The position numbers and the translations under genes were made by a program. Under the pieces are notes generated by a model. That model was not told where the DNA came from. It searched no databases and saw nothing but the letters and a program-made list of their open reading frames with translations. A stretch of DNA of 64,000 nucleotides. It comes from Nocardia bovistercoris (GTDB lineage Bacteria; Actinomycetota; Actinomycetes; Mycobacteriales; Mycobacteriaceae). Shown in pieces: positions 9,901 to 18,909 of the stretch. How positions within the stretch are numbered: the first letter of the stretch is position 1; every line of letters starts with the position of its first letter. The stretch covers positions 1 through 64,000 of the forward strand of contig NZ_JADMLG010000024.1 in the NCBI RefSeq assembly GCF_015674855.1, read 5' to 3'.

Positions 9901-10261
9901 GGTCGACGATCTTCATCGTGCGTTCCGCGGTGATCGGCCCCTGCGTGCGCAGGATGGCGCGCAGGTCGCCGCCGGGCACGAGCAGCATGTCGATGAACAG
10001 CGCGCCGTCGATCACGCCCCAGCCGTTGACGGGGACGATGTGCGGACTCCCCAACAGCGCCACGGACCGCGTCTCGCGCCCGAGGCGCTCGCGGTACGCC
10101 GGGTCGTCGGCGTACCGGCCTGGCAGCAGTTTCACCGCGACGACGCGGTTCTCGACGGTGTCGTACGCCTCGTAGACCTCGCCCATGCCGCCTCGGCCGA
10201 GCAGTGCGCGCAGTTCGTACGGCCCGAACCGACTACCGACCCTCCATCCAGGTCCGTCCAC
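6914..10261 (-). CDS. Membrane Ser/Thr protein kinase with 600-residue Gly/Tyr-rich linker
   Basis: A 1115-residue kinase. Domain order is a kinase domain at about 12-275 (GRGGMGEVYEAYD, HRDVKPANIL, ADFGVVHTEGD), a very long linker rich in Gly, Tyr, Ser, Asp and Gln (about 330-935), a membrane helix at about 955-979 and the same outside domain as the kinase at 3.5 kb (TSCPFAEAVRQAY, YTMNCV, GGENAVVYIY). Residues about 710-862 hold six repeats of the type Y-(D/E)-x-T-(V/L)-(L/R), most followed by Arg, for example YDATVLR. The GTG start is set by a GGAGG ribosome site nine bases upstream, leaving 51 bases after the response regulator gene. The kinase call is secure; the role of the linker is inference. 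Confidence 0.93.
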   Translation of the reverse strand: MDGPGWRVGSRFGPYELRALLGRGGMGEVYEAYDTVENRVVAVKLLPGRYADDPAYRERLGRETRSVALLGSPHIVPVNGWGVIDGALFIDMLLVPGGDLRAILRTQGPITAERTMKIVDQIAAALDAAHAEGLVHRDVKPANILVTEADFAYLADFGVVHTEGDAAVATNGAVSSYIYTAPERFADGAVTGFADVYSLTCVLHECLTGTTPFPASSINGLIRAHRSEPPPRPSQRRPGLSPAVDEVIARGMAKNPAERYATAAALAQAARIALAAAPAPTGPTFVVRTPDPSRFGQTESVAPASSLIPPEATGEFSIIPTAATAVDLTEIQFAPLPSARQEPAAPVPMRPFPDAHLYPEDQRYGEAETSAPDPQWSPSISGPYPPAPSGPLDAVAPPTRKYGAAVPEPQPPVAPTISRAPSEPAPRTARYGAAAAPDMNRRFEPVAAPLDAYASGPRGHEEPQGYGTGSPSYAGDPEGYDDPQDYRGESQRYTAGTDGYDSSPDYAARAPESFDTGAQGFASESQGYAAATRGYGAESQGYDAQAYSAGPHGYAGADGPVAQGFDADEQGFSNESRGYDAQAYSTGPGGYAGGGADASEVHGFAGARDFSNQPHDHAAATREYRSEPQGFDARSHEYPGEPQSYSAGAPGFGGGSHGDDSGALGYDAVGRQGARGGSGFDSGARDHGEAARHGDLNSPAYGGPGNRDAGTGDYDATVLRQDVSSPERAWEGDAAARDYDATVLRGVASPQGHDGAAWYNDAGGPGYAAGAPEYDTTLLPGNPQAPAYDSGARGFDGHGRREDVGGYGGAPVAGGESGYETTVLRGDAAAPGFDSGAAGYDATVRRGDPGSREYDPTVLRHDVAPQEYPAPEGGYAAETRSYDEPGYQAPGAYPDAAGFAGAQAYSDYRPEQHPGAPYGPEGYGGQGEYEYEQGPYTDDYPDAPYRQESRRRSIAAPLLITAAVIVVLAVAGAIGWTMLRSTPDTDVQDQAGPAATAVAPRGTTPGGAAPSAPSSTSASSTSTAALPAGAKTCSTGRPVPGSFTQSATGSEVTSCPFAEAVRQAYAESAAATSSRAPRSVVAVSPVTGRSYTMNCVAEGQVVICSGGENAVVYIY

Positions 10262-10311
10262 CCCGTGCAGCCTCCGTTTCCCGGGTGGCGGCATGGATCG
10301 CGGGCTACCCG

Positions 10312-11001
10312 TCAAACCATGGATTCTCCAGGTGCGACCACCCCGTGGTCAAACGCAAAGACGATCGCCGCGGCCCGATCCCGCAGGTCGAGTTTGCCGA
10401 AAATGTGTCCGACATGGCTTTTCACGGTCACTTCGGAGATGCCGAGCCGGGCGGCGATCTCGGAGTTGCTGCGTCCGCGCCCGATCAGTTCGAGCACTTC
10501 GTACTCGCGCGCGGTGAGTTCGCCGATGCGACTGTTCGGCGGCGGCGTGGTCGGGCGGGCGCTGCGGTAGGCCGAGAGCACCCGTCCGGTCACCGACGGG
10601 TCGAGCCACGCGCCGCCCCCCGCGACCGTGCGCACCGCGCGGATCAGATCCTCGGCGGGGGAATCCTTGAGGATGAATCCGGCGGCGCCCGCGCGCAGGG
10701 CGCCCGAAAGCAGCTGGTCGTCGTCGAAGGTGGTGAGCACGAGCACCGGCGGCGCGCCCGCGGCGGACCGCACGACGCGGGTCGCGTCGATGCCGCCGAC
10801 CCGTTTCATCCGCAGGTCCATGAGCACCACATCCGGGGTGTTCGCGGCCAGCGCGGCGGGCACCTCGTCGCCGTCGGCGCATTCGCTGACCACGAATCCG
10901 TCGCGGCGGCGCAGGATGCGCCGCAGACCGCCGCGTACGAGTTCCTGATCGTCGACCACGAGCACCGCCACGGTGTCCTCGCCACCCGACGCCGTCGTCA
11001 C
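10312..11001 (-). CDS. NarL/FixJ-family response regulator
   Basis: A 229-residue response regulator. The receiver domain has the acidic pair in VVDDQEL, the phospho-acceptor Asp62 in VVLMDLRM, and TTFDD and LKDSPAEDL further along. The C-terminal LuxR-type helix-turn-helix includes LTAREYEVLELIGRGRSN and VKSHVGHIFGKLDLRDR. The GTG start overlaps the TGA stop of the upstream histidine kinase (GTGA), so the pair is translationally coupled. A likely target is the divergent exporter operon at 12.57 kb, whose intergenic region contains a palindrome at 12416-12441. Confidence 0.93.
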   Translation of the reverse strand: MTTASGGEDTVAVLVVDDQELVRGGLRRILRRRDGFVVSECADGDEVPAALAANTPDVVLMDLRMKRVGGIDATRVVRSAAGAPPVLVLTTFDDDQLLSGALRAGAAGFILKDSPAEDLIRAVRTVAGGGAWLDPSVTGRVLSAYRSARPTTPPPNSRIGELTAREYEVLELIGRGRSNSEIAARLGISEVTVKSHVGHIFGKLDLRDRAAAIVFAFDHGVVAPGESMV

Positions 11002-12362
11002 ATGCCCTCCCGCGCGGTTGTCGCGACACCCGGTATGCCGTCCCGCAATTTGGCCGAGACGCCTTGGATCAGTCCCGCCGCGCACGCCGGTGCGGCGCGG
11101 GCGGGTGAGGTGGGGAATTCGGCGCGCACCGACCAGCCGTCGTCGTCGGGCCCCGCGCCGAGTCGGCCGCCGAGCAGTTCGGCGCGCTGACGCATACCGG
11201 ACACTCCCATTCCCGTACCGCGGTTACGCGCCGGACCGTGCGGCATGGTGTTGGACACGGTGAGCCGCGCGGCGTCGGAATCCACCGTCAACCGCACGGT
11301 CACGGTGGCGCCCGGCGCGTGTTTGACCACATTGGCCAGCGATTCCTGGCCGATGCGATAGAGCGCGAGCCCGACCGCCGCCGACACCGCGTCGGGATCA
11401 CCGGAGATCGCGCGGCGTACGTCGAGTCCAGCGCGGACGAAATCGGCCACCAGGTCGTCCATGTCGCCGAGTCCGGGTTCGGGGGCGTGCTTGGCCGGTC
11501 CCCCGTTGTCGAGCAGACCGATGGTGCGGCGGATATCGGCCATCGCCTGCCTGCCCAGCCTTTCGGCGTCGACCAGCGCTTCCACCGCGTCGTCCACATC
11601 GCGATCGGTCTGCAGGGCGTGCCGGGCCGCGGTCAAGTGCAGCAGGGTCACGCTCAAGGAATGCGCGATCACATCGTGCACCTCGCGCGCGATCCGACCG
11701 CGTTCCCCGTCGGCGGCCTGCGCGGCGCGGATGGCCTGACTCTCCCGCTCCTGATAGAGGTATTTGCGCTGGTATTGCAACATCACCCCGACCAGCCAGC
11801 CGAGCGCGACGCCGACGGTGTACATCGGCAGACCCTGCAACCGCTGGCCGTCGACGTTCCAGTGCAGGTTCCCCACCGCGTCCAGGGCCGCCAATTCGAC
11901 TATCGCGAGCAGAGCGAACAGACCGCTCCACCGTTTGGCCACGATGGCGCCGATCTCCCCCGCGACCACGACCAGGATGAACGGCGCGAAATCCGCGAAG
12001 ACCGGCTGCACGAGGAACAGCCCGGTGGCGGCGAGGCCGGAGACCGCGACCAGGATCGGGCTCGGCGCGACCCCGAAGACGCAGAACAGCGGAATGCTGA
12101 GGAACAACAGGAGTATGCCGAGCAGCGGCAGCGCCGAGGGGAAGTACGCGTGCCGCTGAATCGTCGCGCCCGCGACCACGAGGACCAGCGCGCCGTCGGC
12201 GGCGATCATCACCGACGGCGGGTAGTCGAACGGCAGTTCCTCCATATTGGTGCGCACCACGCCGACCGGGTCGCGCAGGAACGCGGCGAACCGCTCGCGG
12301 ATGGTCCCGCTCTCGCGGAACGGCACCTTCTGCCGCGTTCCGATGGCGTCGGTCACATCCAT
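10998..12362 (-). CDS. NarL-type sensor histidine kinase
   Basis: A 454-residue membrane kinase. An N-terminal cytoplasmic stretch is followed by several hydrophobic segments (about residues 55-165). Then comes a HisKA_3 dimerisation domain with the phospho-acceptor His in AREVHDVIAHSLS (about residue 229). The C-terminal HATPase has an N-box VKHAPG region and the G-box GTGMGVSGM. It has no large extracellular domain, so it probably senses within the membrane, as kinases paired with antimicrobial-peptide ABC exporters do. It is coupled to the response regulator downstream and divergent from the ABC exporter genes. Confidence 0.92.
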   Translation of the reverse strand: MDVTDAIGTRQKVPFRESGTIRERFAAFLRDPVGVVRTNMEELPFDYPPSVMIAADGALVLVVAGATIQRHAYFPSALPLLGILLLFLSIPLFCVFGVAPSPILVAVSGLAATGLFLVQPVFADFAPFILVVVAGEIGAIVAKRWSGLFALLAIVELAALDAVGNLHWNVDGQRLQGLPMYTVGVALGWLVGVMLQYQRKYLYQERESQAIRAAQAADGERGRIAREVHDVIAHSLSVTLLHLTAARHALQTDRDVDDAVEALVDAERLGRQAMADIRRTIGLLDNGGPAKHAPEPGLGDMDDLVADFVRAGLDVRRAISGDPDAVSAAVGLALYRIGQESLANVVKHAPGATVTVRLTVDSDAARLTVSNTMPHGPARNRGTGMGVSGMRQRAELLGGRLGAGPDDDGWSVRAEFPTSPARAAPACAAGLIQGVSAKLRDGIPGVATTAREGM

Positions 12363-12415
12363 ATGCCCAGGCTAGCCGCATTCGCGCGCCCGTCGCATCG
12401 TTCCCCGAACGGTCG

Positions 12416-12441
12416 CGATCTCCTACCGGAGTAGGAGATCG
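12416..12441. promoter_or_regulatory. 11-bp inverted repeat, candidate response-regulator operator
   Basis: CGATCTCCTAC and GTAGGAGATCG flank a CGGA spacer, a perfect 11-base inverted repeat in the 207-base region between the divergent histidine kinase and exporter genes. Its core CCTAC-N4-GTAGG recurs at 22011-22024, next to the second two-component system. This arrangement suits a dimeric LuxR-type regulator. It is an inference from position and symmetry only. Confidence 0.55.
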
Positions 12442-12569
12442 AATCGGGTCCCTGGCACGACGACACCCTTTCCCGGCGTCCGTAGCGTGATTCGCATCGT
12501 CGCGCGTCCCGGCACACCGGCGATACCGCGAACGCATCACGGAAAGAGCGACACCACGGAGGCTGCGCC

Positions 12570-12887
12570 ATGTCCTGGAAAGACCATCACCTTCGCTCCG
12601 CCATCGTGCAAACCGTGCTCGACCGGGCCGCGGCCGATCCCGCCGACCCCGAGTTGTTCGCCGATCTCCCCGATCTCGATCGGCTCTTCGGCGGACCCGA
12701 AGGCTTGCTGACACATCTACGCTACCGCTGGAACAATCACCTCGCCGCCAAAACGGATCAGGCCATGACCGAAGGAAAGTCGGTCGCGGACGTCCACCTC
12801 GAGCTCTGCGCCGAACAACCGGCGCTGCGCGCGCTGCTCGACGCGCACCTGCACACCCGCGACGCGGCCTCGGCCATGGCGCGCTGA
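12570..12887 (+). CDS. Small conserved protein preceding an ABC exporter
   Basis: A 105-residue soluble helical protein, MSWKDHHLRSAIVQTVL at the start, with no signal peptide or membrane segment. Residues are mostly acidic/leucine-rich helices (DPELFADLPDLDRLFGG, RYRWNNHLAAKTDQAM). I do not recognise a named domain. It is the first gene of the operon with the ABC transporter 31 bases downstream, and is divergent from the two-component system; it may be an accessory or regulatory subunit of the exporter. Ribosome site: GGAGGCTGCGCC just before the ATG. Confidence 0.75.
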   Translation: MSWKDHHLRSAIVQTVLDRAAADPADPELFADLPDLDRLFGGPEGLLTHLRYRWNNHLAAKTDQAMTEGKSVADVHLELCAEQPALRALLDAHLHTRDAASAMAR

Positions 12888-12918
12888 ACTTCGACGACGA
12901 AGAGGAATGGGGGACGAT

Positions 12919-13638
12919 ATGTCGGACACCGCGATGCTCGAATTGACCGATATCGTCAAGGATTACCGGATCGGCACGCAATCGGTGCGCGCCCTCGACC
13001 GCATCGATCTGCGCATCGAGGCGGGTGACTTCACCTCGATCATCGGGCCGTCCGGTTCCGGCAAGAGCACCCTGCTGCATCTGCTCGGTGCGCTGGACAG
13101 CCCCGATTCCGGGTCGATTCGCTTCCGCGGTCAGGAGATCGGCGCACTCGACGAGCAGCGGCAATCCGAATTCCGCAGGCATCAGGTCGGTTTCGTCTTC
13201 CAGTTCTTCAACCTGCTGCCGACCCTCACCGCGTGGGAGAACGTGGCCATTCCGAAACTGTTGGACGGCACGGGTTTGCGCAAGGCCAAGCCGCGCGCCA
13301 TGGAACTGCTCGAACGCGTCGGTCTCGCCGACCGCGCCGCGCACCGTCCCGCCGAACTGTCCGGCGGGCAGATGCAGCGCGTCGCGGTGGCGCGCGCGCT
13401 CATCATGGATCCGCCGCTGATCCTGGCCGACGAACCCACCGGCAACCTGGATTCCAAGACCGGCGCGGCCATCCTGGAACTGCTCGGCGACATCGCGCGC
13501 AACGGCAACGCGGTGGTCATGGTCACCCACGACATGGGCGCGGTCGAATACAGCGACCGGGTGATCACCCTGCGCGACGGGCGTATCGGCTCCGACGACC
13601 GCGTCGACCGGACCGGCGCGGGATCGGTGCACGCGTGA
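12919..13638 (+). CDS. ABC exporter ATP-binding protein (MacB/LolD type)
   Basis: A 239-residue ATPase subunit with Walker A GPSGSGKST, Q-loop FVFQFFNLLPTL, signature LSGGQMQRVAVARAL, Walker B LILADEPTGNLD and the H-loop His in VMVTHDM. The GNLD ending of Walker B and the FFNLLPTLTAWENV segment are typical of the MacB/LolD/DevA group, which pairs with FtsX-like permeases to pump peptides, lipids or drugs outwards. ATG at 12919 is preferred because GGGGGAC lies at ribosome-site distance; an in-frame ATG 12 bases earlier is possible. The stop overlaps the permease start (GTGA). Confidence 0.93.
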   Translation: MSDTAMLELTDIVKDYRIGTQSVRALDRIDLRIEAGDFTSIIGPSGSGKSTLLHLLGALDSPDSGSIRFRGQEIGALDEQRQSEFRRHQVGFVFQFFNLLPTLTAWENVAIPKLLDGTGLRKAKPRAMELLERVGLADRAAHRPAELSGGQMQRVAVARALIMDPPLILADEPTGNLDSKTGAAILELLGDIARNGNAVVMVTHDMGAVEYSDRVITLRDGRIGSDDRVDRTGAGSVHA

Positions 13639-16127
13639 TCCGCGCGGCCTGGGACCGATTGCGGCTGTTCAATATCGGTGAACTGCTCGCCCACCGCGGG
13701 CGCTCGCTGATGTCACTGTCGGTGATGGCGGTGTCGGCGGCGCTGCTGGTCGCGGTGCTCAGCATCTCCGGTTCGGTGACCGGATCGGTGCACAAACTCA
13801 CCTCCGCGCTCGGCGGGCGCGCCCAACTGGAGATCACCGGCATCACCGACGCCGGATTCGAGCAGTCACTGCTTCCGGTGATCGCGGCCACTCCCGGCGT
13901 CGAGACGGCGGTGCCCATGGTGCGCGCCCAACTCGGCAGCGGCGCCGACCGCGCCCTGCTCATCGGCGCCGACACCGGCATCGCCGCGCTGGGCGGCGAC
14001 CTGGCGGGTCCGATGACCTCGAAGGTCGTGAAACTGCTGTCGACGCCGAACGGCGTGCTGGTCGGCGCGGCGATGGGCCACGCCGAAGGCGACACCTTCC
14101 CCCTCGGATCCGGCACGGTCACCGTGGCCGCGGTGCTCGACGCGAAGACCTCCGACCAGCTCAACAGCGGGCACATCGTCGCCGCGCCGCTGCCGTTGGC
14201 GCAGAAGCTCACCGACCGCGCCGGGCGGATCGACTCCGTGCAGATCATCCCCGCCCCCGGCGCCGACGTGGAAACCCTGCGCAAGGATCTGACCGCCGCC
14301 GTCGACGGACGCGCCGTGGTGGCCGACCCGAGTCTGCGCACCGCCCAGGCGGGCGGCGCGATCCAGATCGTGCGCTATTCGACGCTGATGTCCTCGGCGG
14401 CCGCACTGATCGTTTCGGCCTTCCTCATCTACAACGCGATGAGTATGGCGGTGGCCCAACGCAGGCCGATGCTGTCGATGCTGCGCGCGATCGGCGGCAA
14501 ACGCGGGCCGATGGTGCGCGACCTGCTCGTCGAGGCCGCGGTGCTCGGTCTGCTCGGGGGTGCGGTCGGCGCGGCGCTCGGCATGTTCATGGGCGGATTC
14601 GCCATCGACAAGTTGCCCGCCGCCATCATGCAGTCGGTCGAGGCGCGCACCGAATACATGGTGCCGTGGTACGCGATACCGGTCGCGATCACGGCCTGTC
14701 TCGCGGCCAGTGTGATCGCCTCGGCGGTGGCCGCGCGGCAGGTGTACAAGGTCGAGCCGATCGAAGCGCTCACCCCCGTCGGGGTCGGCAGCGCCGACAC
14801 CGCGAGCCCGCTGCTGCGCGTGGTCGCCATCACCTCGGGCACCGCGCTGGCGTTCGCGTCGGTCTACCTCGCGGAAACCGATCTCGGCCGGATCTCGCTG
14901 GCCGCCATCTCGACGTCACTGGCCGCGTCCGTGCTGATCTGCTTCGCGGCCACCGGCCCGCTCGTGCGCGCCACCGCCGCCATCGCCCGCGTTTTCGGCG
15001 CGCCCGGCGCACTCGGGTCGACCACGCTCGAGCGCGCGCCGCGCCGCGTGTGGGCCACCGCGATGACCGTGCTCATCGGCGTCGCCGCCACCGTCGCGGT
15101 CGGCGGGGCGTCGAGCAATCTGGTCGACTCGGCCACCGCCGGATTCGACGATCTGGAGAGCACCGACATCTTCGTGAGTCCCAGTGCGATGGAACAGTTT
15201 CCGACGGGTCCGCTGCTGCCCGCCGACCTGGGTGCGCGGATCGCGCAACTGCCCGGCGTCGAAGAGGCCGTGCCCGCGCAGATGGCGTTCGCGACACTCG
15301 GCAGCGGCCGGATCATGCTCCAGGGCTACGCCACCGACCATCCCGACGTCGACATCCGCGATGTCGACCCGGCGTGGCTGCCCCGGCTCACCGACGGAAC
15401 CGGCGTCGTCGTCTCCCGCGACGTCGCGCGATCCCTCGACGTCGGTCCCGGCTCGACGGTGCGGCTGCCGACGCCGACCGGGGTGCGCGAGGTCGAGGTG
15501 GTCGGGGTCATCCCGTACCTGAGCGTCATCGCGGGCGTCATCGTGATGGACCTGAACCAGTTGCGCGCCTGGTATCAGCGACCGGGTGAGACGCTGCTCG
15601 CGGTCGAGGTCGCCCCCGGCGCCGACATACCGGCCGTGATGGACGAGATCCGCGCGATCTCACCGCCCGACATGCACGTCGACACCGGACGCGACGCGGT
15701 GGTCGCGATCTCCTCCGGGGTGCGCCAGGGCTCGGCCCTGAGCACCGCCATCCTGTGGATCGTGGTGTTGGTCTCCACCGTCGCCCTGCTCAACACACTG
15801 ATGCTCTCGGTGCTGGAACGGCGCCGCGAACTCGGCGTGCTGCGCGCCATGGGCACCATCCGCCGATTCCTGCTCCGCTCCGTGCTCGCCGAAGCCGCGG
15901 GCATCGGAATCGTCGGCGCCACACTGGGTCTGATCGTCGGAACCATCGTGCAGTACCTGGCGACGGTGGCGATCGGACACGCGATGACCATCGATATCGT
16001 CTACCGGCCGAGCCCGCTGATCCTGGTCTACGGCGCCGCCGCGCTGATCCTGGCCATGCTCGGCTCCATCCCGCCCGCCGTGCGCGCCGCGCGCATGCCG
16101 ATCGTGTCGGCGCTGGCCGTGGACTGA
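13635..16127 (+). CDS. FtsX/MacB-family ABC exporter permease
   Basis: An 830-residue permease starting with GTG inside the stop of the ATPase gene. An N-terminal helix (SLMSLSVMAVSAALLVAVLSI) is followed by a periplasmic MacB-like domain (about 50-240), three helices with the first FtsX domain (about 255-375), a further helical segment, a second outside domain (about 490-690), and a C-terminal FtsX domain with three helices (about 700-815) containing ERRRELGVLRAMG. This duplicated layout is usual for actinobacterial DevC/MacB-like permeases. With the ATPase and the neighbouring two-component system it forms a typical envelope-stress or antimicrobial-resistance module. Confidence 0.92.
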   Translation: MIRAAWDRLRLFNIGELLAHRGRSLMSLSVMAVSAALLVAVLSISGSVTGSVHKLTSALGGRAQLEITGITDAGFEQSLLPVIAATPGVETAVPMVRAQLGSGADRALLIGADTGIAALGGDLAGPMTSKVVKLLSTPNGVLVGAAMGHAEGDTFPLGSGTVTVAAVLDAKTSDQLNSGHIVAAPLPLAQKLTDRAGRIDSVQIIPAPGADVETLRKDLTAAVDGRAVVADPSLRTAQAGGAIQIVRYSTLMSSAAALIVSAFLIYNAMSMAVAQRRPMLSMLRAIGGKRGPMVRDLLVEAAVLGLLGGAVGAALGMFMGGFAIDKLPAAIMQSVEARTEYMVPWYAIPVAITACLAASVIASAVAARQVYKVEPIEALTPVGVGSADTASPLLRVVAITSGTALAFASVYLAETDLGRISLAAISTSLAASVLICFAATGPLVRATAAIARVFGAPGALGSTTLERAPRRVWATAMTVLIGVAATVAVGGASSNLVDSATAGFDDLESTDIFVSPSAMEQFPTGPLLPADLGARIAQLPGVEEAVPAQMAFATLGSGRIMLQGYATDHPDVDIRDVDPAWLPRLTDGTGVVVSRDVARSLDVGPGSTVRLPTPTGVREVEVVGVIPYLSVIAGVIVMDLNQLRAWYQRPGETLLAVEVAPGADIPAVMDEIRAISPPDMHVDTGRDAVVAISSGVRQGSALSTAILWIVVLVSTVALLNTLMLSVLERRRELGVLRAMGTIRRFLLRSVLAEAAGIGIVGATLGLIVGTIVQYLATVAIGHAMTIDIVYRPSPLILVYGAAALILAMLGSIPPAVRAARMPIVSALAVD

Positions 16128-16155
16128 CGGCCTGCCACCGTCGGCCGACGCGAGG

Positions 16156-18909
16156 TCACAGCGGCGCTTGGTTCCACCAGTCCGCGATGTCGACGTCGGC
16201 CGACGGCTGCACCGACTGCGAGTGTCGTGAGGTGCCGTGGTGGGTCACCGAGATCAGGTACCGGGCGTGCTGCGGGTCGTCCGGGAAGCCGATCACCGTC
16301 TTCGCGGTGTAGTAGTACGGCTGGAGCGGGCCGGGCGGGTCGGACACGATCCAGGAGTACCGGGTGTACTCGACGCCGTTCTTGACCCCTTCGACCCGGC
16401 TCAGCGCGGGCAGGCTGTCGGCCACGGCCTCGGCTTCTTCGGGCGAATCGTAGCCGAGGATGGTGAAGGTCATGTGCGTCGAATCGTTGATGATGCGCTC
16501 GCAATCCCACGCGATAGTCCACGGCGTGCCGCGTAGCGCCTCCTCCCTCGGTTCGAAACCGCCCGTGTTCCGGTAATTCCCGCACTCCGCGCCCTGATAG
16601 CCCACGCGCGCGTTGGGCAGCTGCGGGAGCAGGCGAGGAAAGGCACGCCTGCTCGCGTTCAACCGCTCGGTGTCCTCGTCGGTCCTGGTCGCCGACCGAG
16701 GACCGCTCGCGGTCGGCGACAGGGGACCGCTCGCGGTCGGTGCCATAGGACCGCTCACGGTCGGCGAAGCGTCGACCGGTGACGCGGCGGTATCGCCACC
16801 CTCCTCGTCACCGAGCACCAGGACCGCGACCAACCCCATCGCCACGAACAGCACGGCCGCCGCCCCCGCCGCGACCATCGCGATCAAGGCCCCCGCGGGC
16901 CGCCCGCCCCGCGCCGCACCGCCGTACCCCGGCGGATAACCGGGACCCGACGGCGGCGGGCCGTACCCGCCCCCGTTCGGCCCCGCCGCGAACCCCGACC
17001 CACCCGGCCCGGTCGTCTCGACACTCACCGTTCGCGCGTCCGGCCCGCTCACCTCGGGGCCGAGCCCACCACGCACCGCTTCCGCCGGGCCCACGGAAGC
17101 GTTCGCAGGAGCCGCCGAGGCCGCCTCGATACGCTGCCCGCCAACGACGCGGTCGCCCTCTCCTACCGCCGCGTGCTCGCTCCCGGCCGCGCGATCACAT
17201 CCATCCGCCCCAGCGTCGGCACGCTCATCGCGAACCGTACGCCCGAGCCGCTCGGCCGCCTCGTCGGTGCGCTCGTCGCGGGCGGCACGGTCCTGCCCTT
17301 CCGAGGAACCCGCGCCCGCCGCCGCGGAGTCGACCACGGGCGCGGAGCTGTGCCGTTCGCGCGGATCCTCGCCTCGGTCCCACTCGGTGCTCTCCACGGC
17401 GGACGCATCAGCCGTACCGGCTCCGGCGGCATGCTGCCCGATATCGACCGCATCCGCCGCACCCGCGTCACCACCGGCCGCCCGAGACTCGTCGCCGCCG
17501 ATCCCACCGGCGGTCGACACGACCCCGAATACACGAGTTCGACTGTCCTGCACCGACATTCCCGAAGACGCACCGCCCGACGACCCGTCGGCGGGCCGCT
17601 TGACCAGATCCACTCCCGCGCGGCGCGGTGAATCATCGGTCAGGTCGTTCGGCGCCGAACGCGGCCCCGACACCTCCACGGTGAAGGCCGACGTCGTCCC
17701 GTCGGCGCGAGCGTCCGGCTGTGCGGGCGGAACCTCCTGCGCCGCGATTCGGTCGGCCTCTCTCCCCGCGGCGCTCGCGCCCGGCTGCGGCGGCTGCGCC
17801 GAGACCTGCTCCCCCGCGCTGCCCGGAACACCCGGCGCCGCAACGGGACCCATCGGCTGCGGGGCGGGAACGACCGGTGCGGGAGCCGGATATCCCGCGG
17901 GCGCGGCGTATCCGGGTGCGGGCGGGTACCCGGGCTGCGCCGGGGGCGGCTGGGGCGGTGCGTAACCGGGTGGTGCCGGGTTCGGCGGGTGCCGGTAGGC
18001 GGGGTGCGGAATCTGTTGCGGCGGGGGCGGATAGGGTGCGGGATAGGCGGGCGCGGGCGGTATGCGTGGCCCGCTGGTCGTGGTGAGCGCGTGCCGGGCG
18101 GCAGCGGCGAATTCGGTGCACGAGCTGTACCGGTATGCGGGAAGTTTGGCCATGCCCGCGGCGAGCACGGCGTCCAGCGCCGGATTCAGGCCGCGGCGGC
18201 GCACCGCCAGCGGCGGCAGGGCCAGTTGCAGGTGGCCGGTGATGATGTCGGCGGGATTGTCGGCATCGAAGGGGCCGACGCCGGCAAGCAGCCAGTACAA
18301 CGCGCAGGCGAGCGCGTACTGGTCGGTGCGCGGGTCGAGGTGACCGCCCGTCATCTGCTCGGGCGAGGCGTAGGCGAGGGTCGCGGTGAACATGCCGGTC
18401 TGGGTCAGGTGGGTGGAGTCCTCGCGTAGTCGGGCGATGCCGAAATCGGTGAGGAAGACCCGTTCCTTCTGCCCGCCGGACGCGCGAGCCAGCATGATGT
18501 TGGCCGGTTTCACATCGCGGTGCAGCACACCCATGCCGTGCGCGTAGTCCAGCGCGTCGGCGACCCCCTCGATGATCTGCACCGCGCGTTCGGGCGGCAG
18601 CGTCATCGGGTTGACCGCGGCCGCGTCGACCCCGTCGATGTACTGCATGGCGATCCACAGCTGACCGTTCTCGGAGCCGCGATCGTAGACGGTGACGATG
18701 CCGGGATGATCGAGTTGGGCGACGAGATCGGCCTCGCGTTCGAAGCGGGCGCGCACCTCGGCGTCGGTGAACAGTTCCGGATTGAGCAGCTTCAGCGCGG
18801 TCTGCCGGGAGAAACGCGGATGCCTGGCCAGGTACACCGACCCCATGCCGCCCTGCCCGAGCAGGCGTTCGACGGTGTAGCCCGCGAACACCTCACCGCT
18901 GCTCAGCAC
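16156..18909 (-). CDS. Membrane Ser/Thr protein kinase with distinct C-terminal sensor domain
   Basis: A 917-residue kinase. Residues about 8-270 are the catalytic domain (GQGGMGSVYLA, TALKLLN, HRDVKPANIML, TDFGIARL, YASPEQM). A Pro/Gly-rich stretch (about 275-360) and an acidic, Ala-rich linker follow. A membrane helix lies at about 673-700 (LIAMVAAGAAAVLFVAMGLVAV). The roughly 180-residue outside domain contains two Cys (AECGNY, AWDCER) and does not resemble the CPFA tail of the other two kinases, so a different ligand is likely. GTG at 18909 is chosen for its AAGGGGG ribosome site; another GTG lies 30 bases upstream. Confidence 0.92.
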   Translation of the reverse strand: MLSSGEVFAGYTVERLLGQGGMGSVYLARHPRFSRQTALKLLNPELFTDAEVRARFEREADLVAQLDHPGIVTVYDRGSENGQLWIAMQYIDGVDAAAVNPMTLPPERAVQIIEGVADALDYAHGMGVLHRDVKPANIMLARASGGQKERVFLTDFGIARLREDSTHLTQTGMFTATLAYASPEQMTGGHLDPRTDQYALACALYWLLAGVGPFDADNPADIITGHLQLALPPLAVRRRGLNPALDAVLAAGMAKLPAYRYSSCTEFAAAARHALTTTSGPRIPPAPAYPAPYPPPPQQIPHPAYRHPPNPAPPGYAPPQPPPAQPGYPPAPGYAAPAGYPAPAPVVPAPQPMGPVAAPGVPGSAGEQVSAQPPQPGASAAGREADRIAAQEVPPAQPDARADGTTSAFTVEVSGPRSAPNDLTDDSPRRAGVDLVKRPADGSSGGASSGMSVQDSRTRVFGVVSTAGGIGGDESRAAGGDAGAADAVDIGQHAAGAGTADASAVESTEWDRGEDPRERHSSAPVVDSAAAGAGSSEGQDRAARDERTDEAAERLGRTVRDERADAGADGCDRAAGSEHAAVGEGDRVVGGQRIEAASAAPANASVGPAEAVRGGLGPEVSGPDARTVSVETTGPGGSGFAAGPNGGGYGPPPSGPGYPPGYGGAARGGRPAGALIAMVAAGAAAVLFVAMGLVAVLVLGDEEGGDTAASPVDASPTVSGPMAPTASGPLSPTASGPRSATRTDEDTERLNASRRAFPRLLPQLPNARVGYQGAECGNYRNTGGFEPREEALRGTPWTIAWDCERIINDSTHMTFTILGYDSPEEAEAVADSLPALSRVEGVKNGVEYTRYSWIVSDPPGPLQPYYYTAKTVIGFPDDPQHARYLISVTHHGTSRHSQSVQPSADVDIADWWNQAPL
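16701..16772 (-). repeat. Three 24-base tandem repeats inside the kinase gene
   Basis: Units start at 16701, 16725 and 16749, each beginning GACCGCTC(G/A)CGGTCGG. They encode SGP(M/L/R)(A/S)PTA-like repeats just outside the membrane helix, a Pro/Ser/Thr spacer holding the sensor domain off the membrane. Near-identical copies can change number by replication slippage. Confidence 0.85.
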